Positions 1 to 12,343 of a stretch of 64,000 nt of DNA are shown here, one piece after another. This DNA is from Mesaphorura yosii (lineage: Eukaryota > Arthropoda > Collembola > Poduromorpha > Tullbergiidae). How positions within the stretch are numbered: position 1 is the stretch's first letter; each line of letters starts with the position of its first letter. The notes below the pieces were generated by a model. It made no database searches. It was not told the origin of the DNA and saw nothing but the letters and a program-made list of their open reading frames with translations. Where the stretch lies: the NCBI GenBank assembly GCA_009869945.1, contig WIXG01000005.1, forward strand, positions 62,001 through 126,000. The letters are read 5' to 3'. The position numbers and the translations under genes were made by a program.

Positions 1-3000
1 AGAGGGTTACATAATTCACTCGTAAAATAATGCTCAATGAAGTGGCATAAAGAGTATCAGAGTTCCTCGTTTAACATTTGTTTCAACGATCTCATGGAAT
101 TGAAGCACTTGATGAGCTGTGGTGAATCGGTGAACTTGGCGTCAGTGTCTTGAGAGGGGAGACTTAATTGGACGTGCCGATGCATACAAACGGCGAATAT
201 TATGATCGGTGCATTTCATTACTCCATTCACAAGTCACAAGTACGCAGTCTTCTCATTTTCAATGTTACAGTTCACACAATGGGAAATGTGTGTCTCGGA
301 CGTGTTGAGTAATAAAGTACACTCGTTTCCATAAATTTTCATTTTCAAAGAACACTAAACTGTTGATTCCCACACAGGCAGTCGAGTCAAGCCAGCGTGG
401 TTCACTGGCTTAGTTCACAGTTCACTGTTGTTGTTTTGGATTTGGTGCTGATATATCCTTCCGCCTTGGAGTTTTCTCACCGATGCTCGTAGACGAAGAA
501 TTGCACCGACACGAAGCACAATACGAACGGTGTGGATCCAAAAATAGCTTTTAATTACGCATAGTTTGGACGCATTGTCTTATGCACAGTTACGCACCCA
601 CAAAAGAAATCCGCAATCTCCTTCGTACTCAGTTTGGCGTCTCACCTACAACTGTTAAACGCAGAATGCGAGTGCGTCCCGACGAGCTGTTATTGACTGT
701 TGCGTTTTCCCAAAACCAAAACAAAAGTGTACAGCTGAGCCGAGTCAAAGCCAAGCGGCTGAGCCACCACAAGTTGAATGAGTACCTCACTCAATCACGT
801 ACTGCACTAGACACAAAGCGAAATGCACTTTAGCTTGTACCGTGGCTTTGTAAAATGATCACGGCGATAAACCCTGGTGCATTTTGCAGTGGTACGAACA
901 ATTATATACGCGTACGACGCGTAGTACAGAAGTATTCATCTCTTCAAACACAATTTATTACTATCATCGCAGTCAGTCACTCATCCACCATCAACTCGCT
1001 CCAGCACAGGAAGGAAAGGCTCGGAAAAGGGGTCCCTTCGCACTTTTATGGGATCTGAACCGTGGACGCGGACCTACAGCGCCTGGTCCGGCGGCATAAA
1101 TTGTTTCAGTTGCAGCCTGAAGGCTGATGATGTTAATCATGTATGCAGTCGCAGTCGTAGACAATGGAACCGGCAGACCAAATCAGCAGGGCGGGCAGAT
1201 AGGCCAGTCGGATGCGTAAGTTGCATTCCGTTGCGATGCCTAAAAGTCTGGAAATCAAAGCACAGTAATAATTATTTCGCTTCACATAAAAAGTTTATTA
1301 CCAAATACAAAAAATGTTGGGCCATTCATTCAGGAATGTTAGGTTTTGGAATGAATGTGCAACGGGCAAACGGCGAAAGGCGAAACCCGGAAAAGTGTTG
1401 CGTGCTTGCATTAGGAACATATGGACCCATCGACGGGGAAACCGGTTTTAATTGAGGCAGGGTGTACAGAAAGCATGAGCATTTGCAACAGATTTTGTTC
1501 AGATTTGCATGAAAGGGACGACGGGATTTACGATTTACAAAATCTCTTTGCCACACATTTTTATGGGCAACTCGTTCACGTTCCATTTCATTGGACGCAG
1601 TATGCGCGAGAATTGTGTAACCGAATAAATTGATTTCAGTCCAGTTCATTCTGCTTGTCCTTTCCATTCTACTTTCTACTTAAACAGTCACCCATTCTGA
1701 AATGGTCCTTTTATTGCAATCATGCAACATAACTTGTAATCACAAAATTAAACGTTAGACATAAGGAAATGTCAATGAGAGCGTGTTTACACATTTCTGA
1801 TTACAATTATTACTGTTACACGATTAGAGATATGATTGAACAGAAATGGTCATGTAATAACACTCGCGGCTCGCACTCGGGCAATAAAAGCCAATTTGGG
1901 CTTATGTAAACAGAGAGCGTCATAAATAATGTTGAATGCAGCTCATTCTGTTTGAGGCGATGATCTTATCGAAATATGATACCGCGAGGCGGTCGGTCGT
2001 AACTTTTACTTTGCAATAATATATCGCAACATCGATGAGCGCGAGCGTCAGGAGAGTGCACAAAAGACGAAGTTACAATTGCCGAGCCGAAAAGCTATTA
2101 AACTTCTGTTTGATTTTAGAAAGCCAGACTTTAATACAGGTCTTGCATTTTAGCATTTTACTACCTTCGCCTCTGCTTTTTCACCTTAATAACAAATTCC
2201 TGCATTCAATCGTCAATTTTTATCGTTTCTCTGATTTCTTTCTGTGCTGTAATTTATACTAACGCCTTGCAACAATGAAACTCCCTACTGAGGCTGTTGC
2301 GTCCCCGCATTGCATTGCGAAGAATATCGTAAAATCAACTTGAATCTTTTGGATTTGGCTAAAGAACCCTGAAATTGAATAAAAAATTGGGAAATTGAAT
2401 TGAATCTCCGCGTATCGCGTGCTGTGTTGTTTGTATTGTTGATTGTCGTTGAACTCTCTTTTGTACAACATTGTTGCGTTATTGCGAGATAATTTCGTTT
2501 CTGATCAATTGAATTAGATTTTTAGATATAAGAATATTCTGCATGACTCTTCATAAAATATTATTTGATCAATTTTCTCGCTGCATTGGAATTGGAGGCC
2601 GAATACAGAAATTTGTAACGATTGAATCGAATTTCAAGCACGAACTCTGCTGACTCTGCTTGCTGTCTTGCACCATCGACCAGATCATTAGGCAAACGGT
2701 TCTTCAAGCAGGGTTGGTTCTGCGTTAAAAAGTATTTGATTGTTGAAAGTGAGTGGCTTGTGGATTGCATGACGTGATGTACGATTTCAATATGAATGGA
2801 GAAAAGGTAATCACTTCCTGTCACACGATCATCTCTCTTGCTGAATTCTGATATAGCGAACAATAACGAAATGCTTCATCATCGAGACCCTTCAAGCAGC
2901 AGGGCAGCGGGAGCAGCAGTCGAAAGGTTAAAGTGAAGAGGAAACAATTGGGAAAGGCACACGTTGTGTTTGTGTTTGCAGGGAGCACTTTGGGTCGCAG

Positions 3001-6000
3001 TGTATGAAAGGCAGGGTCTTTCAATCCCGATCATTATGCACTCGGCACAACGCAAAAAACAACATTGTAGCAAGACAAATGACACAAGCGGACGTTACTT
3101 CCTCTTCTTTCCCAAGTTGGCTGTGTCATAACCGAAAATTCATCAGCAATTTGTTGCTTGCTGCCATCTCCTAAGACAATGGTTGGCAGTTTTAACGGTT
3201 AAGAATGGTCTGCGATGAGCATCGGTGGTGCGCTCGTTGTCATCGTTGACGACGACGAAAATCAGTTTATTCTGAGAAATTCAAGCCTTCTATTTGTGAT
3301 CCGTGTTTATATTCCGAATTCCACGCACGAGCACTTGCGGTTTCTGCGGATGGCGGATCCAATGTGAGAATTCATTGACACACTTTGCGGGGCAGGCGTT
3401 GGATTCTGCTGGCTGAGCCAACAGTGTGCTGTGCCTGCGTATCCTCTCTCTGTTTACATGAATTCCTAAATATTACATCGCTCATTTGAAGGAAGATGCA
3501 AGCATAGATATGGATATAAACGTTGATTTAGTACCGTCACCGCCGCAGATAAACTAACGAACGATTTGAATGAGTGATCATTTCTCACGGCACTCGGACA
3601 AATGTTTTCTTAAAATCAAAATAGTAATGAGCATTATCATTATTACCTTCTTGATTCAAAATCCCCTCTTGGCTTTAGACCGTTATAACCCATTGTCCCA
3701 TATCACATCACACCTTCTTTCAAGTACTTCGTGCGTTGCCTAAAAAGTCCAAATTACTTCAACAATGAGCAATGCAATGCAATGAGTATGCAGTCACAAT
3801 ATTTTGTGTTGCGTGTGTGAATTTTATAAATGAGGTGAGCTACTATGAAATTCTGACTCTGACCTGGAGTGGAGTACTTTCAATTCACCTGCTCAGAAAA
3901 CTAGGTACTTCCCTTCGAGCACGTCTCAACCGTCGTCTGGCATTAGCCTTCTGCTCCTTATGTTTCCTTCGGAGGTTCACTACACGACAGGCACGGGGCA
4001 GGTGTCAAACTCGTCAAGCTGACGGTTAGGATTCGAAATTTGCTATACTTTAGTACACGTTACATTTTTTAGGTCTCCAACTGTGCACGAGGCATAAAAC
4101 AAGGTGAGACATTTTTTGCGGCATAAATGCACAAGAAAGTTGCAATTTGCAATGGGATATAATAAGAGCGATCACTCCTGCAGTTGCAGTGTTTGTCAGT
4201 TGCAACGCTGCAATCAGTTGTGTCAGTTTCAGAACTGATACGTGATCAATGGATTTCACTTTCCTTCAAACTCATTATGAAATTCTTAAGTGTTGAACAA
4301 TAAAATTTGTGTTCTCCTGTCAGTTCATATTCGTATCATAAAACGAGACGAATAATCTGATCTGTTTTTTAAACGAGAGTGAACCATAGCTCAATTGCCA
4401 ACAATAATATTGGAAGCTCGTAATGATGAAATAATGGACGAAGCTTGTTGAACAAATAAATAATGCTCTGATGATGCTATTACATTGCGAATTATTGTCA
4501 CAAGGAGAATTCGATAATTCGATGGACTTACCGAAATGAGGAGTGTCCACTGAAGAGAAATCACTTCATCTCACTTCTCTTGTATTTATTTGCTTAAGCT
4601 CATTCACACTCCTAAGGCGTAATCCTTCCCATCACAATTACAGTTGAGTTAAATCTCAAGTCGGCTGTCCTCAGCACTTCACAAATGTTTGCCTTGTGTA
4701 AAGAATTAAGATTCGACTTTGATAGTCAAACGCTGACTGACTGAGTCAACGAGCAAACGCTAAATCGAGAAATTTGAGGCTGGTAAAAACTTGTTTACGA
4801 GCAGATAAATGTGCTTTTACATTGCTGGTGCTTGTGAGTGAGGCGAGGATTGCAAATGCAGTTTCATTGTGGCTTGGCCGAGAAATTCTGCTTCGCGACT
4901 CACGACGAATCTACCATGCGCCTTCTGTCAATGCCATTAATAAGTGGTTGGGATAAAGAAGCCTCGTCTCTTCTCGTGAACCTCGTCTTCATGCAAAGTG
5001 TACACATTTTTGGAAGAAATTATAAAATAACAGTAATCATGTTCAATAATTGCACGGGACTCGAAGGGAGCGAGAGAATAACATGACCACGACCAGATCA
5101 TTCAGATGCAAATCGCAAAAATGCAAAATGCTGACTGCACGGTTGAATGGGCGAGCGGAGGAAAAGTGAATCTTTCGTATTTTTATAGTAGGTCGTCAAC
5201 TTTATTATAAAATCGCAATCAAGAATTGAGTATTCAGGAAGATGACTATCAATTAATGCAGTATGTTATATTTGCATTTAAGGCAGGCAGCCCTGCAGCA
5301 TGTTATTTGCAGAAAAATGATTGACATCTCATTTTTTTTCTGAAAATGACACCGTTACAAATGCACACTTTCCAACGTACAGTCAAAATTATGCCAAAAA
5401 TGATTTTATCAGCGTATCACATTTGTTAAATGAGATTCGCACGTCACATTGTTCGTAATTGCAGTCCCTAAGAGGCATAGTACGTAAATGCTATGTTCAC
5501 TTTGCATTAATTAGAGTGAGTGGTTCTCGTCTTCAGGTAATCTGAACCGTTTAATAATGGGATAATGACATGTCATAGCATCAAATTACTTCACCAGCTA
5601 TCGTCTCGTTCCGCAGCAGCTCTCGTTCGCAGGTTGTTGGGTGATGCAAGACCACGATTCTTGCTGCTAAAACAAAAGTACACAGAAATCTGGCCAATGT
5701 GCTAGTGCATTGGTGCCTGACGTGATAAGTTTCACTCGCTTCATTGTGAATCAGCCTCAAATAGAAAATTGCCGCAGAATAGTAAACATAAAAACCTGAA
5801 AGTGAAAATAAGCCTGAACGAACGCCGAATTCCGTGTGCAATAAATTTTGCGTAATTTGCGCTGTCGCGTCTGCTTTGTTTATCTTTTGCGTGGATGGAT
5901 TTAGAAAGATCAGAATTAAGCTCGTTTGCACAAGGACATAATAATTGTGACACTGCGATCGAGCTTCAGGCGCTCGCGTCCCGCTGCTTTGGATCCCAGT

Positions 6001-7179
6001 CCACGTTTTCTCTTTTCCCGATTTAACCTTTGTGCATTTGCTCTGCTCTGCTTTTGCTTAATTTTGAGTGCGTCAGTCACGCAATCAGAGCTCCTAATTG
6101 CAATTCACGTTTAATTGTCTGCTCTGCAGCAAGAAACAAGAGCGAATTAACTCTTTCAGACCATAGCGTATAATCAAACAAAAATTAGTCAAGGAGGTTC
6201 GCTCAACTCTCAATCCCAGCCGCAATTTGTGAGCAAAAATGAAATTGTGCCAGTACAGCTTTACCGCTATGCTCATAACGCGTGACAAGAAAAGATGAAG
6301 AGATGAAAAGATCTACATGCTGCTTAGCCTGCACGCGTAAAGCAAAGTACCAGTTTTAAAGAAGGTGAAGGTGAGTACAAAAGACGACGACTCATCTAGA
6401 TTAATGCGTGAAACTCTTTCTTGTCCTGCTGCAGTGCAGCTGCATTTCATTATCTTTTACTCTGTTACATTTTGTCTCTTGGCCACTTGCGAGTTACGAC
6501 TTGTGTTCTGGTTTCATCGGTCACTTTCGTTTGGGAAAAGTGAGGAATTGAGGTTACAAACCAGTCAACCACATGCGCAGGTTGATGTTTGATGTTTGAG
6601 ACCAAATTCAGATCGAGAACATGTTTTTGTCTGCGTCTTTCTTCTTGCAGTTTGTGCAATGAGTAATTTATGCATGATTGCTTCGCGCATGCGTGTTGGG
6701 CTGATTCAATTGGCTCTGCATGTCAATACGGCCGGATGGTCACGGCGATATGCGATATGTCAATGGATATGTAGTTCATCTGCACAAAGCAAATTGATTT
6801 GGTGTGCCCGCTCACAATTGACCGACCATCGACTGCCGAATCCATTGAATCTTCGTGGACGATAAGGATCTTGACATTTAGGGCAGTATTGAACTTTACT
6901 TTTGCTTAACAATGACAATGGCTTGTGCACTAAAGCAGTCGAAGTATGGCAGGATATTATTTATTACATTTAAACATAAGTGAAATTGAATAACTAATTT
7001 TTTGTGTGTTTTCACGTCGATTTTCCAACTAACTACAATTTGGTCGGACATCGTTTGTTTTTAAGCATGCAGGCCAAGCCCTGCGTCTGTCGTGTTGTGC
7101 TGTCCCATGTCATGTTTTTGAATATTTATTACATCTTCATCTCGCAAGTTCTTCTGAAGTTTGTCTGAAGGCAGCCTGC
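1..7179. other. Long stretch with no supportable gene
   Basis: Only short open frames under about 120 codons occur on both strands. None shows a recognisable domain, a credible chain of splice sites or coding-like composition. The stretch is AT-rich with many short homopolymers and could be intergenic sequence or introns and UTRs of genes outside the window. A 17-base CpG-rich motif at 908-924 recurs at 30271-30287, and a short GCAAT run lies near 3770-3785. Confidence 0.6.
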
Positions 7180-7420
7180 CTACAATTCTTTCGGAGTTCT
7201 TGACTTGCTCGTTGACGTTGAAGTTGAAGGCGTCTTCAGCGTGGACGCGGTCGATCTTGACTTTGTTGCTGTCGAACCTGTTCTAGCTTTTGTGATGTTG
7301 GTCGCTTGCCATTCCTTCCACTTTTGCATTGCCATCTCTTCCACACGCATGCTCGTCTGTTGCAATTCCTCATCAGTCCACTGCTTGAGAAACGGTGCAA
7401 TTGTCAACTGTACGAAAACA
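7180..7420 (-). CDS. Weak candidate 3' exon of an unidentified protein
   Basis: An open frame on the minus strand follows a good acceptor (pyrimidine-rich tract ending in acag near 7420) and ends with a stop at about 7180. It encodes a Trp/Glu-rich segment (motif WTDEELQQ, then KWKEWQ) and a Ser/Thr/Lys-rich tail. I cannot place it in a family. The WTDEEL stretch only faintly recalls SANT/Myb helices. A further upstream piece around 7490-7540 (frame containing NSELSEQEH) may belong to the same gene but no clean junction was found. It may equally be a chance ORF. Confidence 0.25.
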
Positions 7421-7503
7421 GAAGACCAATAAAGCGTTACAAGTTGCAATCGAATTGTTTGTTCGCAGAATGACTCATTCACAAATGGCAAATTGCAGAG
7501 CAA

Positions 7504-8123
7504 GATGCTCTTGTTCGCTTAGTTCGCTGTTGACCTCCTTAATTAATAATTATCGAACCAAAAAAGTCAACCGTGGGCCACGACCCACAAGCACGACAGA
7601 ACAGGGAATCCATTAAGTGTGAATTCATGCTGAACGAAACCTAAAAACTTCAGTTCAACTTTGGCAATTCACATTCTGCAGTCCGCATTTGTGGTAATTC
7701 AATCGTCATGAAATTGTAATAAATGCCCACTCCACTTATTCCGCCAACAATCTTAGATGAAACACAGCATTCCATTTCGAAATTATTGCATAATTGAATT
7801 AATCATAACGGGACAGAACGGCACGGCGAGGAATGAAGGAGTTTCTTAATGTTTTTCTGATCGTGACTTTCTTAATCAAAACACGAATCGAGAATCTCGC
7901 CGCGACAAGACGTGGCCGTGCCTCACTGAATTTTGCAAGGGAGCCATTGTAATTTCAAGTTTCAAATCTAGCTGACCAACGAATTATGACAAATGAAATT
8001 AACATCGATTCTTTTTGCAGTTGCAAAAAGTTTGCCGTGTATTCTTGCCTTGTCTTGCGAGTCGTGAACGATTCATTGTTCTTGAAACGAAGTCGTGGTC
8101 GTGGTTTCACTATCGACTCACGT
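7504..8123. other. Intergenic, nothing recognised
   Basis: No domain-bearing frame or splice-linked exon was seen. The stretch probably contains the 3' UTR of the minus-strand gene at 8124-8970. Confidence 0.5.
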
Positions 8124-8970
8124 TCAGTCGAAGTGTATAATTATCGCAAACGAGAACCGGCTCTCCGTCACAGGGCATGATTTCTCAAAGAATTTCAATT
8201 TCAGAAGAACGGTTCTCGTTGTTATTGAACTACAATTCAGACCAGTGCGGTGGGGCTGCTACATTTAATTGCTACAAACCGATGGATTTCTAATAACAAG
8301 CAACAAATCGCGACGTTACCTGAAACAATGCCGACGTCCGATGGTACACAACTTTGACGTAAAATTGTGTCTCGGTGTTTGTGATTGAGTTGAACATAAC
8401 AATTAGCTCTGCATTCAGGAAGGACCGCACTAACGGGTCGGGCTTGAGAATGATCCACTGCCCGTGCTTCACTTCGCTTATCTTGTAATTTATATTGTAT
8501 TCGCCAAAGTATGGCAGTTTGGCTTTTCCAAGGTACAGCTTGCCAACTGAAATGTTCTTGCGAATGTCCGCCTCGTACAGGTCGGTGACCCAGTGAAAAT
8601 ACTGCGGAAGGAACGGAAGATAGTTTAATTGTAGGCCACGTATGACGAATGCCTCCAGACTTACCAGCGGCACATTGTTCGTGTCCGTGACGAGGTTGAA
8701 GAGAAAGGGCCTCGGAACGTGGATGATTGAGCTGATTTCCGAGGCGCTGTTTCTCGGGTTGACCCGATACTTGTACAGAATGGCGAGGCCACCGACGAGA
8801 AACGATACGAGCAGTTTGGTACCAAGACCATATCGCATTTTCTTCTTTTCGTTGTTATTCTCGTCCTCACCGTCCAGCTCGGCGTTGTCGTTATCCGGAG
8901 AGTTGTTGGACTTAAATAGGGTGAAAAGCCGCATGAAACCCAGCACGAGTTGAACTATGACGAGACTCAT
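8124..8970 (-). CDS. Membrane-anchored protein, possibly SRPBCC/START-like
   Basis: Three exons are inferred: 8970-8665, 8601-8320 and, less surely, 8258-8124, giving about 240 residues. The N-terminus is hydrophobic (MSLVIVQLVLGFMRLF), followed by an acidic Asn/Glu/Asp linker, a second hydrophobic helix near residues 55-70 (LLVSFLVGGLAILY), then a mixed alpha/beta domain. That domain has the pattern of an SRPBCC or polyketide-cyclase-like fold: HVPRPFLFNLVTD, then FHWVTDLYEADIR, then a KLPYFGEYNINYKI strand pair. The 8602-8664 intron is 63 bases long, in frame and without a stop, so an unspliced message would insert 21 residues. The call rests on pattern only and no precise family is recognised. 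I chose the ATG at 8970 because the open frame upstream has no other ATG near it. Confidence 0.55.
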
Positions 8971-9860
8971 CGTGGTGGCCAAGAAGTATGGGATTTGTAC
9001 ACGACAAGATGTATATTATGATAATGCGTGATAGATTAGCGATAGTGGGCCTGCCTGGTTTGCTCACGCTTCGCTTTCCCTATTTACTTACACTTGTGCT
9101 AGAGCATCGGGAGAAATATGGCTGGACTGGATTTCTCAAGTGACACGTTGCATTCATAATTAATGAAACTCGAGTATCATCGATCGAAGTGTCGCTTGCG
9201 TTACTTGGCAAAGGCCAAGCACAACAAAAGTTAAATGTAAATGTAGAAGGAAAAGTCCATACGATCGTAATTGAGTTTTGAATTCGTACGAGCGAGTAAA
9301 GCGCCAACGTCAAGTTGATGCTGATCACAGTCAGAATTGAAAGATGAAAGTAATTAAAATCGTTTCATGAGTTTGGACTACAAAAGGAGTTGATTACGCG
9401 TCTGCTCGTTTATCTTCACTTTTACGACCGCCACCGTTAGTCGTGTGTATGCGTGGAGCAAAGATAGTTCGTTCAACCTCAAGAATTCTCGCTTCATAAT
9501 TGTTGCATTGCTTCTGCTTCTGCAACTAATTGATGTTATTTATCTTGTGCAGCAGTGCAGTCGTGCTTTATTGATACAATTTACGCCTCACGCGTTAACA
9601 AACTGTAGTTTCTTAATTTTATATTACAAACAAGCCAATAAAAAGCGCTGAACGATGACGGCATTATAAGTTTCATTCAAGCCAGTGCAAACTTAGCGGA
9701 TGAGGAACACATTTCTAAAAATATGCGATGCAAGTTTGTTGATTTGAGCTTGATAGAAAATAATTTCCGAACTGGTGTTCTAATAATTATCAATTTATTC
9801 ACGACAGCTAATAGACAACCAAAGATTCTGGGATTCAATTGATTAATTAATTTCTTCTTA
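8971..9860. other. Intergenic between two minus-strand genes
   Basis: Short frames only. This should hold the promoter and 5' UTR of the gene ending at 8970 and the 3' UTR of NAF1. No conserved element was recognised. Confidence 0.5.
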
Positions 9861-11620
9861 TCATGCCGAGTCGGGCGGAGGTGGCGGTGGCGGATAAATC
9901 TGAGCCGGAGAAAAAGAAGACTTTTGAAAGTATTGTGGAGTTGACGAGACTGGGTTTGGATTATGATAGTAGTAGTTTGTCCAGTACGCAGACCAGTACT
10001 CATTAAAAGAGTCCATGGAATAGTTGCTGGCGGTCGGTTGTTGAGAGGAACGGAATTGCTGCCGAGGTTGTTGATGATTGAAATTAAAACTATGCCTTGG
10101 CGGACGAGGAAATCCTCTTCCACGTCCACGATGAAACGGAATTCTTGGACGAAAACCAGGTACATTGGAAGGAATGAAGGGATTCTGCGGTAAACTTGGC
10201 GTAGCTGACTGCTGGTCTGGATGAAACTGCCTTTTCCGGCCTCGGCTAGACTCGGAACTGGGGTCTGGCGTAAAGGATCCTGTAACAGCAGCGCCTCGGC
10301 CTCTCGCACGAACATGACGCCTGCCTCCTCGTTTTGCAAATTCTTCCATCTCATCATCTGAAAATTCCTGGACTTCTGCGGGAGGTTCTATATCATCTTT
10401 CCATGATGCGTCAGTTCCTCGAAATCGACTTAACTGGGCAAGAAGGATGAAGGCTGCAAATTACAGAAATAGTAAATTACACTTGAGTAACTTAATAACA
10501 CAATTTGAGCAGAAGATTCGTTTAACTTACAACTATGAGGAGTGTCAGGTGCGCAATAAACTCGCATTCCACATTCAATTTTCGAAGATTCGATGTGCTC
10601 TTTTGAATTAAAGCGAACACAGTAATGAGGTTCTTTGACTGGACCAAACACGTCGAATATTTTACCAAGTGCACGATCGCCTTGCTCGAGAAATAAAACG
10701 CTATCCAAGTCAAGTGCAGGTGAGCCCGGATCTCCTGCGACGATTACTGTCAAGACAAGCGGAAGGTCGGGAAGGTGAAGGTAAAGTCAGTCTGAGTGTT
10801 CAATTCACGGGAATTTATTTATAAGGCATACCTAGCGGATCCACAAAGCTCTTCACGACACCAATTGGAGTGCACTTTTCATGGGGAACAGTAATGTGCA
10901 AATCTTCAATGGGTGGTAAATCACAAAGCCTCTTTTCGCCCTTGACACGAGGTGAGTGCTTCAACTTTGCAACGTTAGCTGATTCCTCATCACTATCACT
11001 GTAAACACAATTTTATACTCAATGGACACGAAAAATAACATTTGGTCAAGATCAACAGAGTCTCTCCTTTACCTCATTGTGTTTGACCCAGAAGAATCTT
11101 CATCTTCGCTTGAAGAATCGGAATCAGAGTCCGAAGTTTCTGAACTTGACGCGAGTTTCACATCCGATCTAATTTCAGTGAAAGCTTGATCTGGACCGGT
11201 GCTGTGTGCAACTTCACCGACCCCGATTTTACTAAATGAGGAGCTTTGACCATTGTCGTTCGTCACACCATTCTTGGTGCCATTGACAGGCGCGATACTC
11301 ACGTTTACTTCGTCGACATCCCCAGTATGTTTAATAAGCATCTCTTGAACAACTGCACTAGCCGGTGTGCACGGCGACTTGGCATTTGCAACTTCATCTG
11401 AGCCATTTCTCTTACTCAATCCGGTATGAGTGAGCGAGTGCACCTCATCTTCTTCGTCTTCGGACCCGGATCCGCTTGAGCCTCCGTATGAAGCTGCTAA
11501 TGACGCCAAAGCAGAGTGCTGGGGAAGGTTCTTTGATGTCTTCGAAACATTCTCTTCGGCTTGATGGTCCGCTTTCGCCGTAGATTCGACCGATGGAGGA
11601 TCAACTGGTAGGCCGGGCAT
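9861..11620 (-). CDS. NAF1: H/ACA ribonucleoprotein assembly factor NAF1
   Basis: NAF1 is a nuclear shuttling factor that binds dyskerin during H/ACA snoRNP and telomerase RNP assembly and is later replaced by GAR1. Four exons (11620-11073, 10998-10832, 10746-10531, 10453-9861) join in frame to 507 residues. The N-terminal exon is Ser/Glu/Asp-rich. The central GAR1/NAF1 beta-barrel is clear from PIGVVKSFVDPLV, DSVLFLEQGDRALGKIFDVF, GPVKEPHYCVRFNS and IESSKIECGMRVYCAP. The RGTDASWKDDIEPP and QEFSDDE segment after the barrel is the conserved NAF1 continuation. The C-terminus is Arg/Gly- and Pro-rich and ends in a run of eight prolines. The 5' end faces NFU1 across about 720 bases, so the two may share a bidirectional promoter. 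No anomalies were seen. Confidence 0.93.
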
Positions 11621-12343
11621 CTTGAAATACCCCTAGTCACCACTAGTCACGTAATCACTAACAAAAATGACGTACAATCAGCTCAGAGTGTCAATTAACA
11701 CCAACGATACCATGTAGGACGGCCACGGTCACACGTTCAATCTAAAGATGAGATCTGTGTTGCCAACGTGATCCGGCTCACGTCCTTGACCGGTACTTTA
11801 AAATTTCAATATGTTCGGACAGTTCCGGTTAATTTAGTTGCATTTACTTTCGATCTCAGCTAGTTAATTGAGCCAATATCATGATCATGTTTACGTTTAC
11901 ACAAAAGACACAACGCCAATAGACAATAACATACAAAACAATAGTAGAATCTATTGCGCAAATACCAACATGTGGACTCCTGCGTAATTCGCGCCGTTTC
12001 GTAAGTTAAATAAAAAACATTTATACTCATACGACAAGAGGTGATAGCTTTTGTATATAAGGATTCAGCCCCGAATCTGCGAAGTTTTTTGACAAAATTA
12101 TTCGCTATTCGACAGTGATTCAATTTAATTTAAATTATCCACTACTACACAAAAGGTCGGCATTTTGAGTGAAAGGTAAGTTTACTGGAAAGAAAACAGG
12201 TTTCAGTTCGGCTGGGTTTTAATGATTTGTTAATATTTTCATTTTAGCAACACATCAGTACCGGTTCAGTGCTTGGGCCCTCAATTTTGGGGAGACATTG
12301 GCATAACCTGTGATCCTTCTAAATATTATCTAGTCATTTGAAC
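11621..12343. promoter_or_regulatory. Divergent intergenic region NAF1/NFU1
   Basis: About 720 bases separate the start codons of two head-to-head housekeeping genes. The region probably contains both promoters and 5' UTR sequence. A possible 5' UTR donor and acceptor lie upstream of NFU1 (gaaaggtaag near 12170-12180 and a ttttag near 12240). No TATA box position can be defended. Confidence 0.45.
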
